Shown here: positions 35,544 to 47,016 of the stretch, piece after piece
Layout: each line of letters opens with the position of its first letter
Position numbering within the stretch: the stretch's first letter is position 1
Source: Ciborinia camelliae
Lineage: Eukaryota > Ascomycota > Leotiomycetes > Helotiales > Sclerotiniaceae
Length of the DNA stretch: 64,000 bases
Direction of reading: 5' to 3'
NCBI GenBank assembly: GCA_025890175.1
Contig: JANPYM010000013.1
Location: 1,812,270 to 1,876,269, forward strand
Position numbers and translations under genes: made by a program
The notes under the pieces: generated by a model
The model's input: only the letters and a program-made list of their open reading frames with translations
Databases searched by the model: none
Told to the model about the DNA's origin: nothing

Positions 35544-35899
35544 GATGGGTTATGGAGGTTACCATTTTCAAATTGCTTGGTTAGATGTTAGGTGTAGTGG
35601 CCAGTCGGGTCAGGGTTCATCTTATCATGCTTAAGCACCTGCGGCTGTTTGATTGAAATACCCTGATGCTTCCCAACGTAATAGTATAGCTGCTTATATG
35701 TCCTGTAAGTGTGATTAACTAAATTTGTTTTTGGTCCAACAGGTATTTCATTTGAATCGTCTTTTGGTGTTAGTATTGATAGTTAGTATTATGTTGGTGT
35801 TGGTTGGTATTGATGCTGCGAGTGTGATTTTATAATGTTGACCTATGCGTCTATCAATTGATACCTGCTTACTACGACAGACCACTGGTGAATGAAGGT

Positions 35900-36235
35900 A
35901 TGAATGCTGTTATATGCACACCACCTGCAGATTTGTTTACCAACCCACCGGTACTTGAGTCTTTTCCAACTAAGAAACCCTCTGCCAACCTCAAGCTGAC
36001 CTTGAGGAAGACGCCGAGCAAGCCCATCACTATTGAAAAACCCTCGAGTGTGAAATCTTCCACTTCATCCAGTTCACGTACTAAAGCTGGACGCAAGGAG
36101 GAAGCTGGGCACAAAAAGACTACGATACCTTCGACTTCATCAATTGCAAGTACGAAAATTAGGCTCGAGAAACCTACGAAGCCACGTTCTAGAACATCAA
36201 GCCATGAACCACCAGTCGCCCGCACGAATCTTTAA
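35900..36235 (+). CDS. Possible small Ser/Lys-rich protein or last exon
   Basis: 111 residues from ATG 35900. The frame is also open upstream to 35858, just before a possible acceptor (CGACAG at 35875-35880), so this could be a terminal exon. The sequence is rich in Ser, Lys, Thr and Pro (SSVKSSTSSSSRTKAGRK) and looks disordered. Not recognised. Confidence 0.3.
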   Translation: MNAVICTPPADLFTNPPVLESFPTKKPSANLKLTLRKTPSKPITIEKPSSVKSSTSSSSRTKAGRKEEAGHKKTTIPSTSSIASTKIRLEKPTKPRSRTSSHEPPVARTNL

Positions 36236-36498
36236 TCTGTTCAAGATATAGCAATTCAATTAACGGATCAAGAGTGTAGTTTAGTGCAGCGTCTCCATTG
36301 ACTCCTACTCTCTGTGCTAACAAGCACGCCGACATTGATGCGATCGACGTGGCACCAAACCAAGAAAGCTGCTCTATCTTCTCGCTAAAGTCTGCCATTC
36401 GGAGAACATCCTTGAAGTAGGAACACTCGGTGGATACTCCGCGATCTAGTTTGCCCTAGCATTACGCTCCCCGTCTTCATGCAAAGTGACTATTAGTC

Positions 36499-36750
36499 AT
36501 GAGATTGATTCAAAGCATGCCAAAGTCGCTAGGCAAAAATATCCCAAATGCGCGACATGAAACGAAGGTTGAGATAAAAGTTGGGGCTGAGTTGGATAGT
36601 TTGGCGGAAACGGAGAAGGAGGGACAGGGGAAGGAGCGAAGTGAGATGGATTTTGTTTATGTTGATGCTGATCAGGTTAAGAAGGTGGGATATTTGGTAT
36701 ATGGGCTGAAGTTTGCTCCGAAGAGAGCGGTGGTTGTGGTAGATACCTAG
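36499..36750 (+). CDS. Possible small hypothetical protein
   Basis: 83 residues from an ATG, ending in a patterned segment (FVYVDADQVKKVGYLVYGLK). The middle is rich in Glu and Lys. No family is recognised. It could be the final exon of a decayed gene. Confidence 0.3.
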   Translation: MRLIQSMPKSLGKNIPNARHETKVEIKVGAELDSLAETEKEGQGKERSEMDFVYVDADQVKKVGYLVYGLKFAPKRAVVVVDT

Positions 36751-37168
36751 GTACTGCGGGAAGACTCGCCCGATGTACTATTTCCAGCTGATGTACCGCT
36801 GAGTCCTCTAATAAGCATGGCTAGGCCATAGGCTCCATTTTCTTTGTAGCCATTGATGCCACTTTGCCCCCAAGATTGATAGATACACCGGGTTTGCTGG
36901 TTATTGAGGATTATCCATCTAGATTGGTGGATCCGTCAGCACTCACTATATGTGTCTTCCCGTTACTCCAAAAAGAGGGATCCACAAGAACGACATGTGG
37001 GTCTAGATTACATCATTGATTGGTTCTTGTAATTTGCAATTGATCAGAAGCATATATAATTAATTCATTCTAATTTAACGTAATACATAAGAAGAGAAGC
37101 TTCTACACCATATCGATCCGTCTTTCAAGCTCTTATGCCAAGCATCTGTATAAGATGGTTACACTAAT

Positions 37169-39543
37169 TTAAGCGATCTTGGCGATAATTCTCTCGGAAG
37201 CAAGTTCAGCGATAGACTCGTATAAGAAGGCAGGGTTTGAAGTAGTTGGTGCAGGGCTGAGGGAGCCGTCAATGACGAAGAGGTTGTCAGTACCAATGAC
37301 GAGAGTATCCTCATCGACACAAGAGCCAAGAGTGCAGGAACCACCCCAGTCTAGAAGATGTCAGTACGAGAAAACTTTAATTGGAGACAGAGGGAAGAGA
37401 GGAATGCTTACGGTTGTTGCTCTGCTTAGCTGTAGAGTTGAGATATGAGATATAGTAGTCCAAGTCGTGAGTTCCAGCTGGGCTTGTAACGTTCAATCCA
37501 GGGTATGCGTTGGCACCGTCGATAAGTTTCTTCATAGCAGTGGCGTAAAGCTCGGTGTCGAGAGGGTTTGTCAACCATGGTCCGACGCCGTCAGCAAATG
37601 TCAAACTTCCGTCTGTGGCAAGTGATACCTGTCCACGACTAAGAAGACCCTCGTTGAGGCAGAATTGGCAGTTAAAGCTACCGTTGTTGGTTGTTGGTCT
37701 GGAGCAGATGGTTTGGATGGTCATATATTTGGATGAGTCAGATGGGTATGGGACTTTGATCCAACCGTTGAGTTCACGACCAGGGCTTGTGAGAGGACCA
37801 GTGCGGTTGTAGTAAAGAGCGTCGGCATCAGCTTTGATGACGTCACCAGTGAGAACACCGGAAACATCGTAGGCAGGGAGTGCAGCGGTGTCGCTGTACT
37901 GGAAAGAGATTTGGGTTTGTGGGTTGTCGTGGACTAAGATCTCCATGTCAGTAACTGCCTATCAAGGACGACGGGACAAAAATGATGAATGAATGCTTTA
38001 TGGGCATATGAAGGAGAATACTCACGGTTGGCACCAACACCGTCGTTGATAATCCAGTCCGCCTCAGCATAAGTAGTGAAGTTGATGCTGGCGGCAGTTG
38101 TCAATTCTGATTTTGGCCCAATACCGGATGCAAACAGAATAGATGGGGTGTTCCAGGTACCAGCAGAGAGGACGACGTTTGCGGCAGTGATGACTGTTCC
38201 ATTAACCTCGACACCTGTGATGGTGGAACCAGTTCGAATAACACTGGTTACTGGGCTGTTGATCTTGAGGGTGAAGTTAGGAAGCTTCTTGGCATCTTGG
38301 AGATAACCAACGAGGGGTCCTCCTCTTTGACCTCCGGTGGCAGCGAAGACATCACGACCATAGGTGTTGTACTTGTTGTTGACATCTGTAACGGAATCAA
38401 TCTCGGTGATGTTAATGGACTCAAACACTGATCCCATTAAATCGTATACTTGATCGTAGTAGTGCTACAACGCTATTAGCATATCGTCCATTTTTGAGCT
38501 GGCACGGGGTTTCCAATACTCTGCACTAGCAGACCAGATCCAAGTTTTTCGATATTCAAAAGGCTCTGAGTATGGGCCAATCACTTGAACAGATCCCATC
38601 TCTCAAGTTTTAAGCGGATTCAAGAATCGAAGACCACTTATTTCTGATCTGCAGTCCAGACTATTGGAGATGCCGAGAAGCATGAAGCACAACATACCTT
38701 GTTGTCAGCTGACCAGGTGGCTGTAGGTGGGATACGATCTGCAACTCTTTGGATAGCTGCTTGGAAAGTCTCCCCTGTCCATCCTGAGAAGTTTCCGAAT
38801 GTGTTGTCAAGATACTTCTTTGGAGGCCACCATTGTTGTGCAGCGTTGACAGCTGTTCCACCTCCGAGCATACATGATGCAAGATTTGCGACATTCTTGC
38901 AGTAGTAATCCGACGAGTTACCAGTGCCTGGGTAGTTGGTCAAATAGTACATCATGGTGTCATGTCGAGTTAAGTTGTTGCCGGGGTATTCCTCCTCAGC
39001 CCATTCTGGAATCTCCCTGTTTCCGTCACGGTACAACATTGGTCCTCCATGCTCAAGAAGGAGAGTCTTCAATCCAGACTCGGCGAATTTGGTGGATGCG
39101 ACTGCAAGATCGATGAATCAGTAACTGACGATCTAAAGAGCCTCCAAGGAGGCGGGGGAATTCGAGGAACAAAAACTGCATTGAAACCCCAAAATATAAG
39201 ATGAAACATAAGAATGGGGTTTCAGCTTGCGGGACAGGAATGGGTATTGGAGAGCATGGAATTTATGCTAAGCTTACCCAAGCCACCGGCACCACCACCA
39301 ACAACAATGATATCACTGCCCAGAGTTAGTTTTGTCCACCGAGGCACATTTATGTTCCCTTCTACCGAGAGATTGGAATTTGGGGTGGGTGATGGAATCA
39401 ACGCACTAGTCTGCTGTTGCTGCTAATTCTGCTCCTACTGGTATTTTATGTTCCCCTTTGTGATGATGGTTACGGGGGACTGCGCGGGCAGTCAAAGAAA
39501 GAGATGCAAGCAGCAAAAGCTGTTTCTTGGAGAAATTAACCAT
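37169..39543 (-). CDS. Secreted GMC oxidoreductase, cellobiose-dehydrogenase flavodomain type
   Basis: Six exons: 39474-39543, 39278-39361, 38698-39101, 38026-38464, 37412-37954 and 37169-37350, giving 573 residues, all phases consistent. Exon 1 encodes a signal peptide (MVNFSKKQLLLLASLSLTARA). Exon 2 carries the FAD-binding DIIVVGGGAGGLG; its 5' junction is the least certain. Exon 3 has SCMLGGGTAVNAAQQWW, similar to the second FAD motif of cellobiose dehydrogenase. Exon 4 has SAGTWNTPSILFASGIGP (GMC signature 2). Across the last intron the splice makes NNHWGGSCTLGS, with the catalytic His-Trp, followed by LFVIDGSLSP. GMC enzymes oxidise an alcohol or sugar using FAD. The heme domain of true cellobiose dehydrogenase is absent. 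The sugar substrate is unknown. Action outside the cell is inferred from the signal peptide. Confidence 0.9.
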
Positions 39544-39608
39544 CTTGAATTGTGTAAGAGTGACTGAGGATGATCTTCTTAATACAAAAATGGAAGAACT
39601 CATTCTTC

Positions 39609-39616
39609 TTATATAG
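39609..39616 (-). promoter_or_regulatory. TATA-like element of the GMC oxidoreductase gene
   Basis: CTATATAA on the minus strand lies about 66 bp upstream of the ATG at 39543, a usual spacing for a strongly expressed secreted enzyme. Confidence 0.5.
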
Positions 39617-42237
39617 TTGGGAATGCCATTCCACTACCCCATTTGAGACATCGGGCAGGCAGAGAGGGACCCTCATGGGCATAGTGATGTTTCAAATCAG
39701 AGTTCACCAAAATCATTCTCGCATTTTACATTAACTTGCTCTATAACCTGCCTTCACCTTCGGCGTTATTGACGGAAGATAGCAGGTAGATACTGAAGAG
39801 TACGAGCTCATAGGATTGAACCCCACCAGCAGGATCGTGAAACAGTGGAAATAGTAGGGGTCACAACCAACCGAATTTGGAGAATCTATGGATTTCTGCT
39901 GGATTAAGCAAGTCCTTGAATAAAATCCACTTGTTTATGTCACATGTGTCCGTACTCTTCATGCCGCAACCTTATTATGAAGTGTAAAATATGTACCGTT
40001 AAAATCCGCCTACGCTACAACATACTAAACTCATTTCAACCCCTTGCTTTTCCGGGGCCGAAGCAATAGCAATAGGTGGATAAGAAAGTCATCCACTTCA
40101 ACAGAATAGAATTAGAATTCTCTATCTACCTTCATAAATGCTCCAATCAGAAACCTTCTCTGGCCTGATTACCTTACCCAGCACAGTACTCTCCTGTTCA
40201 GTTTGTTTTGGCGTACTTTAGTTTTAACGATAGTAAGTACTGGAGTGGACCAGAAACAAAATTAAAAACGTTTCACGCCCTCGCGACTCACAAGTCACCA
40301 TACCGAATCTTTCAAGTTCCACCATGCAGGTAGCAGATGCTGCTTGTAAATTGTAATGCCAGCCGAACAAGGTCCAGTATTATTACCGTACTCATGCCGC
40401 CGGACAGTTTAGAACTCCGATACGCTAGCACGGGCCACAAAATGACAAACTACAGAGAGGGATACACCCTGTTATCTTAGCGAGGAATAAACGTTGTCAA
40501 CACCTACCCCTGACTAGGGTTACTAAATTGACGGTCAAACTAGCTGTCTAATGTATATGGTTAAATTGATTAAATCAAATCCGAATTCGATGTTAATGAT
40601 TTATTTCATATGTTAACTTAATTTTAAAATAAATGAATACAAAAAGTATATATTATAAATATCCCTTCACTTTCAAGCTAAAAATTAATACCCCTACTAC
40701 TATCTTATATCGATAATTATCGATATCGATATAGGCAGGTAATTATCAACTTTGTTAACCGGTCGGCTAGTCACACAAATTTTGTGAATTGATAAACCAC
40801 CTGAATGACGTCAAATGAAAATTTGCAGCCCTACCCCTGAGACCGAACCTTAAACTCACCACTATAATCTATCCATCCATTATTGTTGTTGTTGAAAGGA
40901 GGGGGAGTCGACTACAGAGTATTGATTATATATCCAGTTTTACAAGGCACTTGGCATTTGACTTGAAATCTTCATACAAGGTATACACAGGATGGAGCTA
41001 GTTAGTCCTTTCTACTCAAGGCATATTTTACATGTGTGTAGATAGGGCGACAAACAAAAAGAAGCTGGAGTCTGTACTATATATACTATGGACACTATCA
41101 GGGGTAATAAGGTTGATATAATGCCGAATTTATACCGCCTTGACCTTAGGCACGCATGCCTCAGAGTAAACGTGTCGAGTCTCTACGCCCCATCTGACCC
41201 TGCATGAGTGGAATTCTATAGAATCTACAGAATACTACCAAACGACTCAAGTCGCAACACCACTGCGTAATCATCTGAAGTATCAATGGGTCATGATATC
41301 AAATGAATCATGATGTAATGCACCATTGAGATAAGACAGCAACTTGCAATCTGCAAGTGCCGATGAAAGTCAGTGTTGAGCACGCCGGTCCTATCCGCAA
41401 ATCGTACTCGGATTCTACCCCCGGATAATCACCCGTAGAGATTACGATTAATCGGGCTACGGGTAATTTTGTTCCTTTGATAGATTCTGAAATGCTTAGA
41501 TATCAATTAATTTCCGAGTATTCGCGAATACTACCCGGATTTTACCCCGGGATTGTTACTTGTGGAGTGGAGATTTTAAAAAGTCCCAGGCGTGCTTTGT
41601 TGAGATCTAAAATGGCCGGCCGGGTATGGGCGTCTAACAACGATGAAAGTTGTTCATCTCTATTTTCCATAGGTTTCTAGTTCTGATCTATTCGCGTATA
41701 TAACAATCCAATCCCAATGATGTTGTTCATCTACATGCCTTGCGGCGATATGTGGTCTAATTTTCGTTTCACCGCCTTTGTATTGCCTCTAACTAAATCA
41801 TTCTGCCCATGCAAATCAATCCTTGCGAGAGAGGGCGGTGAGACGAAAATTAGACCACATGCCTGCGTAATGACACTCTTTAATGACTGGATTTAGATGC
41901 TCGCATAGAAATGCTCTACTTCGGCCCCGTTTTGTTCTCTCTATTGTGCGGCGGCAGCCTTCTTCTCCCTGTCCTTTGGATCTATCTTCAACTTCGAATC
42001 TAGCCATTCCAAGTAAATTCGAACCCCTACGAAGTGATAGGAACGAATTGGGATCCGAAAAAAATATAACTTGTATTGCAGTTATCTTTTGAATATACGG
42101 TGAAGTAATAATAATGTTAAATTGTTGGGGTTACTTCTCGCTTGTGCGCGCCGTGCGCTATCTTGATTTAATATCTCTCTCAAATACTTTGCTGATAGTT
42201 CAGATATTTCTATTCCATATAAGCTTTAGAATATTCT
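39617..42237. other. Intergenic region, partly AT-rich, no gene seen
   Basis: 40540-40800 is notably AT-rich and contains a perfect 20-bp palindrome at 40707-40726. The remainder shows only short, unsupported frames. Confidence 0.45.
40707..40726. repeat. Perfect 20-bp palindrome
   Basis: ATATCGATAATTATCGATAT is its own reverse complement and is followed directly by another cgatat unit. Confidence 0.9.
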
Positions 42238-42934
42238 TTAAGCTTTTTTGTATGCTTTAAACTTTCTTATATACTTTCTTCGACTCCATAGTCTTGTCTT
42301 AGCCCAGCTTCCATTCGTCGATCTTTGCTTTATCAAGATCCGACAATCTGCTTCAACGGGGCCCTTGAAGTGGATGATATTGACCAAGGCTTTGGCGCTC
42401 ATTGGCAGCTTAGTTGAAGATCCGGGCTCAATGCTAGAGATTGGTGTTGAAGGGTCGTCTTCTCGGTAGCGGATGGCGACTCGGGCATCCTTGCGTCTTC
42501 CGGGGTTTTCGATCCAGATCACGGCTTCTTCCTCTCTGTTGCACTGCCTTGAGTTGGATGTCGAACATTACGCTCGGGATGGTTCTCACTTCTAGCCAGG
42601 GGGAGGCATATTTCTAAGGTATTTGAATCCTAAAAGTCAATGCGCCGATTTTCTGTTTTCTTATTTTCCAGATGGCTACGTACATAACTCTTGCAATAAG
42701 AAACAACTTGCGTCATAACTCAAGAGCATTTAATTGGTTCTCAAAGGGTTGGCGAGCGGAGAGGACAAACTTGAAGTCTTTGAGGCTCGCTGGTACTAGG
42801 GGTCAAGCATTCCCTTCTACTCTTGACAAAGCTGATCTAAGAACTCCCAGCTGCCAGTTATCGCCTTCGTTTTCATCGTCTCGGAACTGTCTGAGGACCG
42901 CAGGTCGAAGTTCTTCCAATCGTAATGAGAATTC
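42238..42934 (-). pseudogene. Decayed gene of unrecognised family
   Basis: Read leftwards, coding-like pieces occur in order. The first is 42934-42806, with LRLEELRPAVLRQFRDDENE and LGVLRSALSRVEGNA, ended by a TGA at 42805-42803. The same frame then continues (LVPASLKDFKFVLSA). A piece beginning YASPWLEVRTIPSVMFDIQL lies near 42600, possibly after an intron. A one-base shift leads into the frame ending at 42238, with VIWIENPGRRKDARVAIRYR and KALVNIIHFKGPVEADCRIL and a very basic tail. An AG acceptor at the right edge suggests a lost 5' exon. The biased composition and continuity over frames argue for a real but dead gene. I do not recognise the family; a transposon-borne origin is possible. 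Confidence 0.5.
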
Positions 42935-45620
42935 CTGTGTTTAAGCATATATTTGTGATGGTATCACCTCGGTGGTAGGTATACAGTTGATCAACTGGTA
43001 TATGTAAAATTGTATGGTATAATATAGTTGTTGTATTCTAGAGCTGAAGCTACGAGGGGCTTATATGCTCGTCGATCGCCTAGTACGATCACGTGCATAC
43101 CAGCGCAAGCATGTGACTTGTCACATGCTTGATATGTCGCAACAATTTGATTTATAGGAACGTGGGAGGACCCACAAAACCTGAAACGCATTCTATCACC
43201 CCCCTTCCCCCAAGTTATTATGCTACTATGGGTATTTCTGAAAGTATACGTGTGGGGTCTCCGACGCTCCTATACGTGCTGAATCACGTGAGTCGATCGC
43301 TGTAAAATGGAGAGTTCCGTTTTTCCCCCTGCCCCGAAACCGTTCCTTCTACTTCATTCCAGGCATAACCCCCTCGTAGCACTTGGCTCTAGGAACAACA
43401 GTCCATATTATATCATACATTTGTATATACTGGTTGACCAATCACGTATCGCTACCACCGAACATATTATATAAAATATTCAATAGTTTTAGTAATACAG
43501 GATCCAATGACATATATTGAAATACGTACTTAAAAATGCGATAGGCCTTATCGGAGTGAAGCGTATAGAGAATATGCCATATAATACCCTCATCACCGGC
43601 ACCACCCCCAGGTGTGTTTGTTAAGGAGCTCGCAGTGCTTTGCATATTCGAGCGATGTCTTCGTTTCAAGCAAATTTGTCGAGTTGTAAATCTTCGCCGA
43701 TAGAAGTTTAAGGGCAGCAGGTCTTAGCTGAAATATTTGCCCCCTCGTTCCATATAGCAATCTACATCCTCCAACATCTTGAGACAAGCAAGATTAACCC
43801 CCGATTATCGCAATCTAGACTCCTGGATTCGTATACCGATGATACAGGTCAATTGAAATACAAAGTGTTCAAAAGAAAGGACCCAAAATGCCATATTTTG
43901 AATAACGGATAGTGGATACTATGAAGACATTGTGGCAAGAGAGATGGTAGAAAACTAAATGTTGAGGGAGATATTTAAAGAGAAGGATGTAGAGAACTAC
44001 AGGAATGGAGGAGGATACCAAGAAAGAGATGGCGATAGAATCTCTGGAGATCCTACCATAGATATATGGAATAGGAGATGTCAATAAAGACGGAGACGGA
44101 GGAGACCAAAGAAGAGATGGCGAGAGAGTTTTTGGAAGGCCTGCTAAAAGTCGGTGATGGTAGACAGCAAATGAAATTTCTTTATTCTTAAGTATGAAAT
44201 AGGAACTTCGACTTAGCTTCCCCTCGATAATCAAAAGTACTGATTCCTTGCCGCGATCGCGAACACAGAACTGTTGGGGGCTCTGCAATAACCAGATTCA
44301 TTTGACCTGTTGAATCCAAAGGTACTTTTGTAATTACTAGGTAATTATGGTATTGATGATTGATATTGAAGGGTTGTATTAAAAGAAATGGGAAGAGGGA
44401 ATACTTCGTCAAAGATCGGCCTCAATGCAACAAACCTGCAGTCCCACAATAATCGATTTTTAATCCTTTGAATTAATTTCATGTCATGAATGGATCCGGA
44501 ACATCCAAGCCATTGAAACAAATGAATCATTTTCAAAGATTCAGAGATTTCCGAGCATTCCTGCCTTCCTGCCTTCCAAATATGGACTGCAGAACTCGAA
44601 ATAAAATTCATTTGCTTAAATTTGTTCCAGAGGGTAATTGTGAATTGAAATCATGGTCATCTCTATTCATTCTCTGAATAACAGCCTGGTTTGTGATATG
44701 TTTCTTCGTTCTGCCGTGGGACCAAGCAGCAGCAGCAGAGTTCATGGCGACATCCACCTAGTCGTCAAGCTAAGAATAATTAGACCATGCTGAATGTTTT
44801 CACTAGATTTGAATGCTGGCCTAGGGCTTAGGCATGTGATATATGGATATCCCCCGTTCTTCTAAATTTGGGCATGGCAACTTGGACAAGCTACCGTGGT
44901 CTTCTGGATTTTGTTGAGAGATGGTTGTTCCCTTACTCTCTCGTCGGACTCTTGGCAGTTCAGATCATGGTGCCATGGAAGTTGGTGATGTAAGTAGGTT
45001 GAAGTTTCGCAGCTCACACAGAGCATTCTTGAATCATGAAGAAAGATTCTGAAAAGAAAAGCTGTTTAAATACCCTTTCTCTAGCTCCTGCCCTAACTCT
45101 AACTCCCCTGACGCTCTACCTACCTACCTACTCTAGTTCCGTGCCTTAGGCAACAACACTGGCAACAGCCCTGACTCGGCGTCCATTCATGTTACGCTTT
45201 TAATAGCTTAACAGAGATATCAATACTTCGTAAATAGGGATCTTCCATAGCATATTGAGAACTTCGTCTTTCTTACACTCTTTCACCGTACCAATCAGGC
45301 TATTATATTTTTCAATGTTTATCTTCAAACAGTCTAAATATAGATTTGAGATTCAAGTTGCAATTTTGGATTTAATCATAGCCAGATTCGTAGCATTCCA
45401 TCATTTCCAAAGATAACTTCCATAACGAAGCTTGCTACCACCAAGCAATCCGTTCTACTTGGGGTCCGTCGAACGGTCACGTGTGTATGATCGACACAGG
45501 GGCTGGCTCATCCCACTTTAAGTTGCAATTATTTCCCATCCCAGTTTCTTGATAAAGGATCTGTTCTTCGTTCCACTACACAGGCCAATACTCCGACACT
45601 AGTTTAACTAATTCATTGCC
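42935..45620. other. Intergenic region, no gene seen
   Basis: Only short frames without domains. A hairpin (10-bp arms, 4-base loop) lies at 43107-43130. Two imperfect copies of an AAGAGATGGCGA..GAG unit occur near 44020-44140. Confidence 0.45.
43107..43130. repeat. Short inverted repeat (hairpin)
   Basis: Arms AAGCATGTGA and TCACATGCTT are perfectly complementary around the loop CTTG. There is no T-run after it and no flanking gene, so its role is unknown. Confidence 0.7.
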
Positions 45621-46473
45621 ATGGTATGTGTAACTGAACCTATCCCAACCATATTACTAATTCGGGAGAAACTGTAGGCCAAACCACTTTCGGATGAAGA
45701 GATTGTTATTCTCAAAGAAGCATTCGATGCCTACGTACGTTTATACCAGCAAATGGGGTATCGGTTTTGCGAATTCGTATGCTAACATGACTAACAGGAC
45801 ACGGACAAGGGAGGCAAGTTATGTGAAGAGACCTACAGCAGTTCCGCCGCAACTAATCAGTATTCATAGGTAATATTACCGTAGAGGAATTTGGCCGCGT
45901 GATGAAAGAGTCGGGACAAAATCCAAGCGAAGAAGAACTTGCCCAGATAATAAAGGAAGTTGACACTGATGGCGATGGTACCATAAATTTCGATGGTATA
46001 AATTACTCAATGCTGCTGTTTTATTCTCTCGTTAACACTCACTGAACACGTACAGAATTCATCTCGATGATGACCGGTCGAACGAGACAAAAGCAAGCAG
46101 AGCCAAAGCTAAGAGAAAATGACTTAAAGTCTGAGTCGGCGCCGATTCCAGTGTCAAGTGAATTCGAAGATCTAGAAGAGTGGAAATCTGCGTGGAAGGA
46201 ATTTGACCACTCTCTGAAAGGCTCCATTACCGCGGCGCAATTGAGACAGGTTATAGGTAACCTGGGAGAGACTATTAGTGATGCGGAGATTGACGATGTC
46301 ATAATGAAGTCGGTAGATGCAGAGGATAAGATCAGTTGTAAGCATTCCAGCAATCTCATATGACCTTGGGTTTGATTGAGAGAGAATACTGACTTGAATT
46401 AGACGCGGAATTTGTGGAGTTCATGAAGGGAAGATCAACAGCTGAGATGGATATTCTTAACAGCTATTACTAG
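45621..46473 (+). CDS. Calmodulin-like EF-hand protein, six exons, one GC-AG intron
   Basis: Exons 45621-45623 (ATG only), 45678-45734, 45798-45813, 45870-45995, 46056-46337 and 46403-46473 give 184 residues. The start-codon-only first exon and the intron-rich structure are typical of calmodulin genes. EF-hand 1 (DTDKGGNITVEE) is assembled over three exons. EF-hand 2 ([12 protein letters not shown]) is canonical. EF-hand 3 ([12 protein letters not shown]) and EF-hand 4 (DAEDKISYAE) lack several calcium ligands or are shortened. Between the lobes is an enlarged linker (residues about 78-108, [20 protein letters not shown]) compared with calmodulin's 148 residues. Intron 3 (45814-45869) uses a GC donor (AG|GCAAGT). 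A GT alternative would insert residues into the EF loop. It probably acts as a calcium sensor or light chain binding calcium only through the N-lobe. Confidence 0.88.
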
Positions 46474-47016
46474 GTAATTTGTAAGGTCGGCTTTGAGGAG
46501 CAACCAATAACACATCCGCGTTTTTCGAAGTATAATAAAAATTGTCAAAAATGTCATCAGATCTAAGGGTTTCCAGATAAATTCACTCTTTGCTCACCTT
46601 TTATAGATGATAGTGAATCCGAAGGTGATAGAATTTCTTTATTCAGTTATGATTCATAAGATCAGACCACCATCCTGTAATTCTGCAGCTCATGCACAAT
46701 ATCTTTTCTTTGCCCGAATTTCGGAGTGGAATTTCTTTGAATCCAAGACATAGCTTAATGATTTTGGTCACCAAAATTAAAAAGGCTTTCTACAGCTCCT
46801 AGTTCAACAGTTCTTTTCCTTTCAAATACTGAGTTTCTCTTGTGCTTCTTGTAAAGAATTTCTCGAACTCCACGCCATAGAAGATTTTCACAATAGACCC
46901 CGATCTTCAAAAGTCACTTCCGACTTTCAAGATTTTGATTTATTCTACTAGATACTCCTACCGTATCAACCTGCAATACCCTCTGGTCAGTCAAGTCTCG
47001 ACTTTCGACCAACGTC
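46474..47016. other. Intergenic region, no gene seen
   Basis: Probably holds the 3' end of the calmodulin-like transcript and the promoter of the 2EXR gene. Confidence 0.4.

Larger units (their letters stand above)
34796..37168. other. Intergenic region with a few doubtful small ORFs
   Basis: No recognisable domain. The better candidates are listed separately at 35208-35543 (minus), 35900-36235 (plus) and 36499-36750 (plus). The remainder shows nothing. Confidence 0.4.

Noticed and set aside
43869..44288. 139-codon minus-strand frame
   Set aside because: Contains imperfect repeats and Ser/Pro/Leu composition, with no domain.
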